A stretch of 64,000 nt of DNA, taken from assembly GCA_016718035.1 (NCBI GenBank), contig JADKEK010000012.1:1-64000 (forward strand), given 5' to 3'. The stretch comes from Bacteroidota bacterium (GTDB lineage: Bacteria > Bacteroidota > Bacteroidia > Chitinophagales > BACL12). A program made the translations under genes and the position numbers. The notes beneath the pieces are model-generated. The model did not search any database. It was not told the origin of the DNA and was given only the letters and a program-made list of their open reading frames with translations. Below, piece after piece: positions 1-7,669 of this stretch. How positions within the stretch are numbered: position 1 is the first letter of the stretch; each line of letters begins with the position of its first letter.

Positions 1-1
1 C

Positions 2-418
2 AAAACAACAATCACCATTAACGCCTCCGCAACCGAAACCTGGCAATTGCTGACAAATTTTAATGCTTATACTAACTGGCATCCTTACATTGTAAAAATT
101 GATGGTGAAGTTGCACTGAAGGAAAAAATTAAGGTGACAACAATTGACTCTGATTCTACTACAGATCAATTTTCGGCTTTTATTTTGGAGTGGGAACCTG
201 ATAAGCAATTAGCATGGGGTGGTTCGTTAGGTTTTCTTTTTAGCGCCAAACATTATTTTATTATTGAGCCAATTAATGACACCCAAATACTTTTTATTCA
301 AGGTGAGTACTGGCATGGCATATTCGGTAAGAATTATGGTAAAAAGATATACCTGGATACCTACCAAAAGTTTATAGCTATGAATGAAAAAATGAAAGCT
401 ATATTGGAAAGCAATTAG
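2..418 (+). CDS. SRPBCC domain protein, 5' end cut by window
   Basis: The open frame runs in from the left edge of the window without a stop, reading KTTITINASATETWQLL before the first possible internal start (TTG at 47), so the true start lies outside. The start of the fragment (NASATETWQLLTNFNAYTNWHP) is the typical opening of the SRPBCC/START-like fold (polyketide cyclase or AHSA1 type): a first beta strand, then 'W..L.d...y..W.p'. The rest matches the roughly 140-residue length of that family. SRPBCC proteins hold small hydrophobic ligands in a deep cavity; no ligand can be named here. A second SRPBCC gene lies 700 bp downstream, so these may be related paralogues. The family call is good and the function is unknown. 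Confidence 0.75.
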   Translation, partial: KTTITINASATETWQLLTNFNAYTNWHPYIVKIDGEVALKEKIKVTTIDSDSTTDQFSAFILEWEPDKQLAWGGSLGFLFSAKHYFIIEPINDTQILFIQGEYWHGIFGKNYGKKIYLDTYQKFIAMNEKMKAILESN

Positions 419-456
419 TAAATAACCCTTATATTTAGTTCACAAATTACACATTT

Positions 457-909
457 ATGAAAATACAAAAACATTTCTTGGCATTTCTGCTACTGTTAGT
501 TACGCTTAATGGGTATTCACAATCCGATACCACTCAGTCTGACCTCGCTCAAATTACAGCTACATTGATGGATTATATTGAAGGGACTGCCAATGGGGAG
601 CCTGAGCGGTTACGAAGAGCATTTCACCCCGATTTTAATTTGTATACTGTAACACAAGAAGACAGTCTGCGTATTCGTTCGGGCGAAGAATATATTCAAG
701 GCATAAAAGTAGGTGAAAAATCGGATAGGATAGGACGTATTATTGCCATAGACTATGAAAATAATGCTGCAATGGCAAAAGCTGAAATCATTATTCCGGG
801 ATGGAGAATTTTTACTGACTATTTTTTGCTCTTAAAGTATGAAGGTTCCTGGAAAATTGTGCAAAAAAGTTATACATGGACGGCATACCCAACAGATGTA
901 AATAAATAG
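457..909 (+). CDS. Secreted NTF2-like protein (putative lumazine-binding/DUF4440 type)
   Basis: The 150-residue product has a clear signal peptide (MKIQKHFLAFLLLLVTLNGYSQ, cleavage expected after the Ser-Gln region). The mature part is about 128 residues, the size of one NTF2-like cone-shaped domain. It starts with a helix (DLAQITATLMDYIEGTANG), continues with the 'lrrAFHPDFNLY' segment, and ends in strands 'ytdyFLLLKYEGSWKIVQKSY', the usual layout of putative lumazine-binding or SnoaL-like proteins. No catalytic residues can be assigned. It is probably periplasmic. It stands alone between the two SRPBCC genes with a 38-bp gap upstream, so it could be transcribed with the first of them. Confidence 0.75.
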   Translation: MKIQKHFLAFLLLLVTLNGYSQSDTTQSDLAQITATLMDYIEGTANGEPERLRRAFHPDFNLYTVTQEDSLRIRSGEEYIQGIKVGEKSDRIGRIIAIDYENNAAMAKAEIIIPGWRIFTDYFLLLKYEGSWKIVQKSYTWTAYPTDVNK

Positions 910-959
910 GAAAAAGTTTAACTATTTTTAAAGTCATGAAATAATTATTTCATGCAGCC

Positions 960-1012
960 GTTGTCGTGGAGTCTATGACTTCAGACGCCACCCCGGTCTC
1001 CAGACTGGTTGA
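960..1012 (+). repeat. Intergenic hairpin repeat, copy 1
   Basis: This copy begins GTTGTCGTGGAGT and ends CCGGTCTCCAGACTGGT. It shares its layout with copies at 3107-3160 (inverted) and 3337-3388. It contains two short stems: GGAGTC-tat-GACTTC (one G-T wobble) and CCGGTCT-cc-AGACTGG. The first stem differs from the other copies (GGAGTT-ttc-AACTCC) but still pairs, which suggests that the fold matters and not only the sequence. It sits in the 231-bp gap between two plus-strand genes. Confidence 0.7.
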
Positions 1013-1140
1013 GGAAGCAGAATATAATTCTTCAACTTTAAATAATTTTGTCGCAAACGCCCTGTTTTATTGACGCAATTAAATTGGAATTCATTAGTTC
1101 CGGTATTATTTTCGCTAAATAAAATTAAATTGATAAAATC

Positions 1141-1569
1141 ATGGCAATACTTAGCTTTAATACTACCATTAATGCTCCAAAGGAGAAAGTTTGGGATATA
1201 CTTTGGGATGATGCTACTTACCGCAAATGGACTGCAGTTTTTCATGAAGGTTCTCATGCTGTTAGCGACTGGCAGGAGGGAGGCAGTATTTTATTTCTGG
1301 GACCAAATGGAGATGGCATGTTTAGTATGATTGTTAAAAAAGATGACTTTCGTACAATGATATTTAAACACTTGGGTGAAATTAAAAACGGAGAAAGAAT
1401 TCCGAAACAATGGGGTGCTTCAACCGAAAGTTATTTCATGGATGAAAAGGATGGAATAACTTCTCTTAAGGTTGAACTTAATATGGAAGCTGAAGAATGG
1501 TTTGAAAGCTATTTTAATAGCACATTTCCAAAAGCATTGGAAGTAGTGAAGCAATTAGCTGAGGAATAA
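1141..1569 (+). CDS. SRPBCC domain protein
   Basis: The 142-residue protein is complete and has no signal peptide, so it is probably cytoplasmic. It opens with 'ILSFNTTINAPKEKVWDIL' and then 'ATYRKWTAVFHEGS', the hallmark of the SRPBCC/AHSA1-like fold (strand, two short helices, W at the turn). It ends with the long C-terminal amphipathic helix (FPKALEVVKQLAEE). A 'DWQEGGSILFLGPNGDGM' stretch is typical of Bacteroidota members annotated as SRPBCC or activator-of-Hsp90-like. The ligand and role are unknown. A -7-like TAATTTTG lies at 1043-1050, about 90 bp upstream of the ATG, just after the hairpin repeat. The 3' end faces the metalloprotease-like gene at 13 bp. Confidence 0.8.
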   Translation: MAILSFNTTINAPKEKVWDILWDDATYRKWTAVFHEGSHAVSDWQEGGSILFLGPNGDGMFSMIVKKDDFRTMIFKHLGEIKNGERIPKQWGASTESYFMDEKDGITSLKVELNMEAEEWFESYFNSTFPKALEVVKQLAEE

Positions 1570-1582
1570 TTATTCCATACAA

Positions 1583-2848
1583 TTACTTTCCATCATAACC
1601 ACTTTTTGCCAACAAAGAAAGCGGGTCATCAATTGCAATTAAATCGATAACTGCTTGTTTTTTATCGTTGGCTTTTTGATAGTAGGTTTTTGCAATACGG
1701 TAACCAATAAAATACCCTAAATCTGCTGGGCGATTGTTTGAATTGCCGCCATTATATAACCAGTTATCAGTATTAGCAGCGCATAAAGTGGATTTAAATT
1801 CGTTCCATAATTCAGCTTCATGCGCATAACCATAGGTGTCTGTTTCGCCATAATTGGTAGTGCCCGTAATTAATTCACCAATAAAATTGGCAACACCTTC
1901 ATCGAGACATTCATCTAATTGATTACAAACAACAGCGCCAGGTTTTAATACATATTTTTGTTGCGTGTGAATTGCTTCGTGGGCAACTATACCTTTAATA
2001 CGTTGCGGGATTTTGGATTTCTCGCCGGTGGTTGTCAGTTCGGTACCAATTAAAATAAATTCGCTGGTAGTAGTTCCGCCTGTGCGCAAAGCACCAATTG
2101 CAAAACAAACCTGAAAAGGTTTAAAATTTGGGTAAATAATTTTCAAACTGTCAAACACAGTTTCAATAAGTGGCAATGCTTCCTTAACCATATAAGTATT
2201 TTCACGAACATCTGCATAGGATGCATACTCTGCCGTTAATTTTCTTAAATATTCCGGCGCATATAAGTCGCGAACTTTGATAAACTGCAAAAAACCATTT
2301 GTTGCTAAATCGAAATAATAATTTTGGATTGCAGAGATACTGTCATAATAATTTTTACAATTCACCAGTTTATCAAAGGCCATCCAAAAATGATCGATAT
2401 CAGCTGTTAATACGTTTTGTTTGTTTTCTTCAGCAAGTTGCTGGAGTAATAAAGCTCTTTCGTCTTTTTCTTTTTTGGTAAATTTTTTTACATAAAAACT
2501 CACGGCTCCTGAATCGGGATTATAATCACCTTCGAGTTTTTTTATATAAAATGTAAGTTGTTCTGATTTTAGTGCTTCATAAAATAATACTTCATGCCCA
2601 AAAGTTCCGTTGTCGGTGTCTTTATATCCAACAGTATCTTTGTTATTAGAGATAAGTAATAGTTCTACATCAAGTCCATCTTGCATGACATAAAATTGGA
2701 ATAATTCACCTTTTTTAATGGTAACAGGCATTACAATATGTTTTGTGCCGCTTACCGAAATTTGGCTGTTCCAGGTATTAATTTCTATTGGTGCTCCAAA
2801 ACATTGTGCACCAATTAGGAAGAGGAGGACAAAAAATGATGATTTCAT
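1583..2848 (-). CDS. Secreted HExxH metalloprotease-like protein (DUF2268-like)
   Basis: I chose the ATG at 2848 (not the in-frame one at 2863) because it gives a clean signal peptide, MKSSFFVLLFLIGAQCFG; the product is then 421 residues. Near residue 290 it has 'GIVAHEAIHTQQKY', a zinc-binding HExxH motif, followed by 'CLDEGVANFIGELITG', whose Glu is a plausible third ligand as in gluzincins. This layout recalls DUF2268-type predicted Zn proteases, but I cannot assign it firmly. The N-terminal roughly 120 residues look like a beta-rich stress or adhesion-type domain of unknown family. A -7-like element (CAAAAATA on the plus strand at 2861-2868) lies just upstream, giving a very short leader. 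It is likely periplasmic or exported. Confidence 0.6.
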   Translation of the reverse strand: MKSSFFVLLFLIGAQCFGAPIEINTWNSQISVSGTKHIVMPVTIKKGELFQFYVMQDGLDVELLLISNNKDTVGYKDTDNGTFGHEVLFYEALKSEQLTFYIKKLEGDYNPDSGAVSFYVKKFTKKEKDERALLLQQLAEENKQNVLTADIDHFWMAFDKLVNCKNYYDSISAIQNYYFDLATNGFLQFIKVRDLYAPEYLRKLTAEYASYADVRENTYMVKEALPLIETVFDSLKIIYPNFKPFQVCFAIGALRTGGTTTSEFILIGTELTTTGEKSKIPQRIKGIVAHEAIHTQQKYVLKPGAVVCNQLDECLDEGVANFIGELITGTTNYGETDTYGYAHEAELWNEFKSTLCAANTDNWLYNGGNSNNRPADLGYFIGYRIAKTYYQKANDKKQAVIDLIAIDDPLSLLAKSGYDGK

Positions 2849-3106
2849 AATAGTGGTAAACAAAAATAGAAAAAATAGGTAAGGTTGAATGTTAAGGAAA
2901 ATTTAAAATGAAAATAAAGTCACTACCAACGAGAATAGTTTCGGTCTCATCTTACAATACCAGTAGCTATCACTAACCCACCCTTGGTGTTGAAGCTGGC
3001 ATGGTTAAGGTGAAGTGTGAAATGAAGTGTAATCATTTAATTTAATTAATAAATACTGTTACAGTGGATTAAAATAATAAATATTTTAGCTTCGAATATT
3101 AATACA

Positions 3107-3160
3107 CGGTCGCGGACGGGAGTCCGGGGTGGCGTCTGGAGTTGAAAACTCCACGACAAC
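3107..3160 (-). repeat. Intergenic hairpin repeat, copy 2 (inverted)
   Basis: On the minus strand this reads GTTGTCGTGGAGTTTTCAAC, then the same CTCCAGACGCCACCCCGG core as the other copies. 37 bp (3124-3160) are the exact reverse complement of 3337-3373. The distal part (GACTCCCGTCCGCGACCG on the minus strand) differs from the other copies, so the homology ends after CCCCGG. Confidence 0.75.
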
Positions 3161-3162
3161 AT

Positions 3163-3177
3163 GAAGTCTTCGACTTC
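3163..3177. repeat. Short perfect hairpin GAAGTC-ttc-GACTTC, copy 1
   Basis: A six-base-pair perfect stem with a three-base loop, directly after hairpin repeat copy 2. An identical unit lies at 3242-3256, and both sit between the arms of the 37-bp inverted repeat. The stem resembles the first stem of hairpin repeat copy 1 (GGAGTC/GACTTC). Confidence 0.6.
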
Positions 3178-3241
3178 TTTGGTGTTGGGTATGGCGTTGG
3201 TTTGCGACAAATTATTTCATTTATTTAACAATTTACGAATG

Positions 3242-3256
3242 AAGTCTTCGACTTCA
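3242..3256. repeat. Short perfect hairpin GAAGTC-ttc-GACTTC, copy 2
   Basis: Identical in the stem and loop to the unit at 3163-3177, with flanking ATGAAGTC/GACTTCAT extending the pairing by two bases. It lies in the middle of the 37-bp inverted repeat interval. Confidence 0.6.
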
Positions 3257-3336
3257 TATAACGAAGCAAGAACTAAAATTTTAATTTAGAATTGCAATGC
3301 AGAGCACTCAACCACCCTATGTGTCGCAGACACAAA

Positions 3337-3388
3337 GTTGTCGTGGAGTTTTCAACTCCAGACGCCACCCCGGTCTCCAGACCGGTCG
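3337..3388 (+). repeat. Intergenic hairpin repeat, copy 3
   Basis: Begins GTTGTCGTGGAGTTTTCAAC and ends CCGGTCTCCAGACCGGTCG. It has two perfect stems: GGAGTT-ttc-AACTCC and CCGGTCT-cc-AGACCGG. With copy 2 it forms a 37-bp perfect inverted repeat flanking 176 bp. This is REP-like or MITE-like in style, with no transposase nearby. Confidence 0.75.
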
Positions 3389-3603
3389 TTATATTCATTC
3401 GAATATTATTTTTCGTATTTATGTCGCAGAAACTGTTTTGAATGTGCTGCCCAATTGAAATCACTGCATTAATAGTTGAACTAGATTTTTAATATATAAT
3501 TAAAACACATGCTGCCGGGAATTTGCTGGCTTGCAATATCATGAATTTCGAAATTAATTTTTGCTAAACCTGATTTATAGTTCGATTTTTAAACTAATTG
3601 ATC

Positions 3604-4689
3604 TCAGGCTGTTCGCTCCCATCTGATATTTAATTTATAATTTCCTTTGAGACCCATTATGCCACCCTCTAATTCTGCATTAAGTTGTCGCGAAAATGCG
3701 GTGCCAATTGGAATTACCGGAGGAATGTTAAAAATAAAACTATCCGGTACTAAACCGGAGGAATCGCTTAATATGGCTACAGGGATTAAAAAACCGAAAG
3801 TATATATTCCGATACCAAGTAACATCGTTAACAATGCAACAATTGCTAAAGGTGCAAGAGCAGGAATAGCGCTTAGAAACAACATGGAAAGACCAATTTC
3901 GAAAATTACTGCACCAATTATTGCAACTACAATTGCATTTTCCGCAACTTGTTCTTCACTTGCTAGGTCTTTATCAGTAACCACAAATCCAACAAGGAAA
4001 CTTTGAGGAAATACTCCGGCAGCCCTTAAGTCAAAATCTTTAATATCAATACCAATTTGTTTGGTTTCTTCTTTTTTGATTTTTCCTACATTGATGCGTT
4101 GAAATACATTTGATTGTCCCAAGGCATCTATGGTAAATCCTGTTATGCTAATTTCATCTTTAAATACATCTTGTGTTTTAATACATTTAACACTATCTAC
4201 AAACAAACTCAGTGTGCGTGGATTTAAGCCTGTGGGCTGTGGGGGAGTTTTTTGGGCAGCCAGTTTACTTCCAATATTTAATTTGCCACTAAATTTTTTT
4301 TCGGCGGTACCAGTTAATTTATTTTTTTCCAATTCGGTAAAACGATATGTTTCCGGAATTTGAATTGCTCTGATTTGTTCAAAACAGGCTTTATCAGATT
4401 TTAAATCAACTGCTGCTAAATCGCCAAAACGCTGTTGCATTTGTGTGGGGTTTAAAGTAGTGACAGTTTCTACTTTGTCAAAAAATGAAGATTGTTTATG
4501 CTTCGGAGAACGCTGATATAAATTCAACATCAAACGCTCCGCACTTTTTGGGTTACTTGGCAAAGGGTAAGTTGCCGGTGATTTTATATGTGCCGCAACC
4601 TTTGCCAGTGTAAGCTCAAGCATCTGCTTTAATCGGGTTTTCATAAATTCAGCCTTGGCTTCGGGTATTCCTAATTCCTGGTAATTCAT
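3604..4689 (-). CDS. Orphan membrane-associated protein
   Basis: I do not recognise this 361-residue protein. It has no signal peptide. The first roughly 240 residues are soluble and charged (MNYQELGIPEAKAEFMKTRLK at the start). About residues 250-305 then form a strongly hydrophobic block (IVVAIIGAVIFEIGLSMLFL..., ...LLTMLLGIGIYTFGFLIPVA), consistent with two membrane-spanning helices or a hairpin. A short polar tail ends 'LKGNYKLNIRWERTA'. A conserved-looking patch 'DSVKCIKTQDVFKDEISITG' around residue 170 suggests a beta domain. It is flanked on both sides by repeat-bearing non-coding DNA and appears monocistronic. A long hydrophobic block after a soluble N-terminal part could suit a membrane-active or effector protein, but that is speculation. 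Confidence 0.6.
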   Translation of the reverse strand: MNYQELGIPEAKAEFMKTRLKQMLELTLAKVAAHIKSPATYPLPSNPKSAERLMLNLYQRSPKHKQSSFFDKVETVTTLNPTQMQQRFGDLAAVDLKSDKACFEQIRAIQIPETYRFTELEKNKLTGTAEKKFSGKLNIGSKLAAQKTPPQPTGLNPRTLSLFVDSVKCIKTQDVFKDEISITGFTIDALGQSNVFQRINVGKIKKEETKQIGIDIKDFDLRAAGVFPQSFLVGFVVTDKDLASEEQVAENAIVVAIIGAVIFEIGLSMLFLSAIPALAPLAIVALLTMLLGIGIYTFGFLIPVAILSDSSGLVPDSFIFNIPPVIPIGTAFSRQLNAELEGGIMGLKGNYKLNIRWERTA

Positions 4690-4831
4690 ATTTTTTTTAT
4701 TGTAAAAGTAGACGGGTTATGAGGCTACGGCAATCGCATTATGATGTGATTTATATTAATGTGCTGATTAATGTACCAATGTGGGAATGTACCGATGTAC
4801 CAATGAAACAGCCACTAATGTGTAGGATCTC

Positions 4832-4937
4832 GTTGACTTCGGGCTTGGGGTAAACTCATTTGCTAATTTGCTAATTATCAAATTTGCTAATCACCAAAAA
4901 TGTCATGGAGTATATCCAGGTGCGGTTAGTCCGAATC
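4832..4937 (+). repeat. Direct repeat of about 106 bp, copy 1
   Basis: Starts GTTGACTTCGGGCTTGGGGT. It aligns to the copy at 4983-5087 over its whole length, with near-identity in the first 70 bases and scattered substitutions after (e.g. GTCATGGAGTATATCCAGGT against GTCATGGAGTTGATTCACGT). The period is 151 bp. Confidence 0.75.
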
Positions 4938-4982
4938 TAAATTGATGACGTGCCATTGTGAGCTTAGATGTTTTGGATTGCT

Positions 4983-5087
4983 GTTGACTTCGGGCTTGGG
5001 GTAAACTCATTAGCTAATTTGCTAATTATCAAATTTGCTAATCACAAAAAACGTCATGGAGTTGATTCACGTACGGTTAGTCCGGAT
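4983..5087 (+). repeat. Direct repeat of about 106 bp, copy 2
   Basis: The second copy of the unit at 4832-4937, ending CGGTTAGTCCGGATC (first copy CGGTTAGTCCGAATC). There is no open frame across it and no short host-duplication signature that I can see. Confidence 0.75.
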
Positions 5088-5282
5088 CGAAACGGAAACG
5101 AACTAATGTGCTAATTAGAGGATGTGCTTATGTGCTAATTTAACAGCCGTGACGGAGTAGGAATATAATTTAAACTCTGAATCTACACATTAGTTTGTTG
5201 CAGTGGAGAGCCGGTGGTGAATGTGAAGGGGTAGCGGGAATGTTATACTCCAAATATTTTTAAGCGCTCTATTTTAATTAAC

Positions 5283-5984
5283 TCAGACTGCTTTGTTTTG
5301 CAGATTGTTGCGGAATACGCTGAGTTTTAAATTTTCGCTCATCATGTGGATGCCGTTGTAAATCATAACTAAACTTACCATCATAATTACGTGGCTGATG
5401 TCTTTATAATTAAACCAGGGACTTAATGAAAATTGTTTGGTGTGAATTAATACCGTAAAAAATGATATACCCATTCCGGACATAATCCAACCGCTTCCGG
5501 TGTGACTGCGCAACCAGGCTACGAGGTGTGTAATAAAAATAAGAAACAAACCTGCTGCTGCATGAATTTTAAAAATTTCGAAATTGTTGGTTACAACTGT
5601 ATAAATAGTAAACACTAATAACAAAGTGTAATTTGCAATTGTAAGAGCCGTTCGCATGCCGGAATACATTTTGGTAAATCGAATGGTGGCTTTGAGGGCA
5701 AAAAATACGGCTATGCTGCTAAAAACCGTCATTGCCATAAATAAGGTGTTATACCATCTAATTGCATCGGAACCATTTAATGCATGAGCCAGTGCTCCTG
5801 TGCCGGTTGAAATACCCATAAAAAGGAAAAACATGCGCCACGAATTGTTAAAGAAGCTCTCGTTGAGCCTGTTTTTGATTCGTGCGAACAAGGTAAAACT
5901 AATTACCGCTAAAACGATATCTGTTAAACTGGTTACCGGTTCGCCAATGGTGAGGCCGGCTACAGTTATGATTTCTATCTCCAA
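5283..5984 (-). CDS. Polytopic membrane protein, uncharacterised (DUF6962-like)
   Basis: The 233-residue protein is almost wholly hydrophobic, with about seven predicted helices: residues roughly 15-35, 48-68, 78-100, 108-130, 136-153, 165-182 and 197-215. The second and third helices carry 'MGISTGTGALAHAL' and 'WYNTLFMAMTVFSS'; the histidine within the membrane is notable. The best start in the frame is TTG (5984), giving MEIEIITVAGLTIGEPVTSL; there is no ATG upstream. I recall similar Bacteroidota proteins catalogued as DUF6962, but I cannot confirm this. No function can be given. The gene is followed on its own strand by repeat-bearing non-coding DNA. Confidence 0.65.
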   Translation of the reverse strand: MEIEIITVAGLTIGEPVTSLTDIVLAVISFTLFARIKNRLNESFFNNSWRMFFLFMGISTGTGALAHALNGSDAIRWYNTLFMAMTVFSSIAVFFALKATIRFTKMYSGMRTALTIANYTLLLVFTIYTVVTNNFEIFKIHAAAGLFLIFITHLVAWLRSHTGSGWIMSGMGISFFTVLIHTKQFSLSPWFNYKDISHVIMMVSLVMIYNGIHMMSENLKLSVFRNNLQNKAV

Positions 5985-6149
5985 GGTCTGGTCCCGCTGT
6001 TTTTGTCAATCGGCAGTATTGTACTGCGATTGCAATGATAAAAAAACTTGGGCAAAGTTAAGGTTTCTATGCATACATATTTGTGACTTCGCCTCAAATC
6101 GACCTGATTTTAGCGACCAAAAGCAGGGCAACCTTACCATGACAGCGGC

Positions 6150-7547
6150 TTATTTTTGGGCTGAAATCCAGTTGGAGATGATGTTCATGGCCTTTTCGTT
6201 AAAAGTTTCTTCAATGGTGCCGTATTCCATCGGTGAGCCTGTTACCGAGTATTGAAACAGGTGATTCAGGTTATTTAATGCCGTTATTTGATAGTTTTTG
6301 TTACCTGCCTTGATCAGGGCTTTTTCAATCGCTTCGAGGTTTTCTTTATAAGGCACTTGCAAATCGGTAGTACCGTTTATGGCTAAAACCGGAATGGTGG
6401 TATGTTCTAATGTTGGTCGTGGGTTATATGCTAGAAAAAACTGCATCCATTCGCCTGTATATATATCTAAACCTTCTTCCACATCATCTTCGGTCATTTC
6501 AAGTTCATCGAGAATATGTTTTGGTGTATTGGCAATAAAATTTTTGTTGAGGGTAATCATATTATTGCGCATTACATCATTGTCTATTTCATCTTTTGCT
6601 ACCTGCATAATATTTTTTCGTAATTCATGCAGTGCCTTTACACTCTCTTCCGACATACCCGAAGCTTTTGCAATTAAATCGCCTTGTAATAATAAAATAG
6701 AATCACCGGGAATGCCGGGACCTGCCATTAACACAATAAAATCTACCTCATTATTTTCCGATGCAGTAATTGGTGCAATTAATCCGCCTTCACTATGTCC
6801 CGCAATGCCAATATTGCGAATAGGAATATCTGTTCTTGAAATTAAATAATTAACTGCTGCACTTGCATCACTTGCAAAATCCATAGAAGTTGAAGCATTA
6901 AAATCGCCTTTTGATTCGCCAACACCGCGATCGTCGTAACGCAACACAACTATACCATTTCGTGTGAGGTAATCGCTCAGCACTAAAAATGGTTCGTGAT
7001 TTAATAAATTTTCATTTCTGTTTTGAGGGCCACTTCCAGATACCAAAACAACCGCATTAAATGGACCTTTTCCTTCGGGGATGGTAATTGTTCCTGCGAG
7101 TTCAACACCTGGTGCTTCGTTATTGAGAAATGTAACATTTTCTGATTGATATGGATAAGGTAGTTTAGGTGTTTGAGGACGATTTAGCGCAGGGACAGAA
7201 TCAACTTTTACAAGGGCTAAAGGAATTTTATTTGGTCCCTGTAACCATAATCCTTCGAATTGTTTTTTTTCGGCATTATAAGTGCCTTTGTATCCACCGT
7301 TTATGGCCGGAACCGCAATATTAAGTTCACCATTTATAAATGTTGTTGAAGAGGATGGAATACCGAAAGCGGCTTGATCGGGACTATCTAATGAACTCAC
7401 CAATGAATCGTTTGAACCGCTAATATTAAATACCACACGTAGTTCAACGCCAACATTTAATTTCCCTAACCAAGCGCCTGTTATTTCCTGTGCAAAAGCG
7501 AATGAGTTAATTAAACAGATACCAATTATGAGTAATAGCTTTTTCAT
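6150..7547 (-). CDS. Secreted alpha/beta hydrolase (esterase-like)
   Basis: The ATG at 7547 gives MKKLLLIIGICLINSFAFAQ, a standard signal peptide, and a 465-residue product. An in-frame start 33 bp upstream would put cytoplasmic residues before the signal and is rejected. The first 120 residues form a beta-rich domain (ITGAWLGKLNVGVELRVVFN...). The hydrolase core has 'NAVVLVSGSGPQNRNEN' (oxyanion-hole strand), 'VVLRYDDRGVGESKG', and the nucleophile elbow 'NIGIAGHSEGGLIAP' (GxSxG). Late in the protein are 'PVLAINGTTDLQVPY' (acid Asp) and 'LNNLNHLFQ' (catalytic His), so the triad is complete. The family is the exported serine hydrolases common in Bacteroidota; the substrate is unknown. A full promoter match lies at 7564-7595. 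Confidence 0.85.
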   Translation of the reverse strand: MKKLLLIIGICLINSFAFAQEITGAWLGKLNVGVELRVVFNISGSNDSLVSSLDSPDQAAFGIPSSSTTFINGELNIAVPAINGGYKGTYNAEKKQFEGLWLQGPNKIPLALVKVDSVPALNRPQTPKLPYPYQSENVTFLNNEAPGVELAGTITIPEGKGPFNAVVLVSGSGPQNRNENLLNHEPFLVLSDYLTRNGIVVLRYDDRGVGESKGDFNASTSMDFASDASAAVNYLISRTDIPIRNIGIAGHSEGGLIAPITASENNEVDFIVLMAGPGIPGDSILLLQGDLIAKASGMSEESVKALHELRKNIMQVAKDEIDNDVMRNNMITLNKNFIANTPKHILDELEMTEDDVEEGLDIYTGEWMQFFLAYNPRPTLEHTTIPVLAINGTTDLQVPYKENLEAIEKALIKAGNKNYQITALNNLNHLFQYSVTGSPMEYGTIEETFNEKAMNIISNWISAQK

Positions 7548-7563
7548 AACACCGATTTTTTTA

Positions 7564-7595
7564 CAAATGTAATTGCACAAAAAGGCTGGTTCAAA
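7564..7595 (-). promoter_or_regulatory. Bacteroidota-type promoter of the secreted hydrolase gene
   Basis: On the minus strand: -33 TTTG (CAAA at 7592-7595), a 20-base spacer, and -7 TACATTTG (CAAATGTA at 7564-7571), an exact match to TTTG...TAnnTTTG. The ATG lies 17 bases downstream of the -7 element. Confidence 0.65.
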
Positions 7596-7669
7596 TTTTT
7601 TAGCTGAACACTGGTAAACGACAGACGAAACCGGAAATATCGGTTATGCTGGATGAAAAAATAACACTA

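Larger units (their letters stand above)
2864..3603. other. 740-bp repeat-bearing non-coding region
   Basis: I see no credible gene here. The region holds two inverted copies of the hairpin repeat (3107-3160 and 3337-3388) and two copies of a perfect 15-bp hairpin GAAGTCTTCGACTTC (3163-3177 and 3242-3256). Between and around these it is AT-rich sequence. The short open frames inside it run through the repeats and have no family resemblance. Confidence 0.6.
4690..5282. other. 593-bp non-coding region with direct repeats
   Basis: No credible gene. The region contains a direct repeat of about 106 bp (4832-4937 and 4983-5087). On both sides is simple-style sequence built from words such as aatgtgctaa, aatgtaccaatg and gctaatttgctaat. 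This looks like a decayed or slippage-prone intergenic repeat, not regulatory DNA of a known type. Confidence 0.6.

Noticed and set aside
973..1257. Minus-strand open frame over hairpin repeat copy 1
   Set aside because: It runs through the repeat and into the antisense of an SRPBCC gene; its protein has no family resemblance and no signal.
3107..3388. CRISPR array or insertion sequence
   Set aside because: Only inverted, hairpin-forming copies; no regular spacing, no Cas gene, no transposase.
3273..3464. Minus-strand open frame over hairpin repeat copy 3
   Set aside because: It is formed by the repeat itself; composition is not protein-like and no start context is present.
4832..5087. Origin of replication or iteron array
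   Set aside because: Only two long copies, no DnaA-like boxes, and no replication gene nearby.
5800..6255. Plus-strand 151-residue frame
   Set aside because: It overlaps two well-supported minus-strand genes and the gap between them; no homology.
6379..6849. Plus-strand serine-rich frame of 156 residues
   Set aside because: Antisense to the hydrolase; its Ser/Ile-rich composition is that of a shadow frame.
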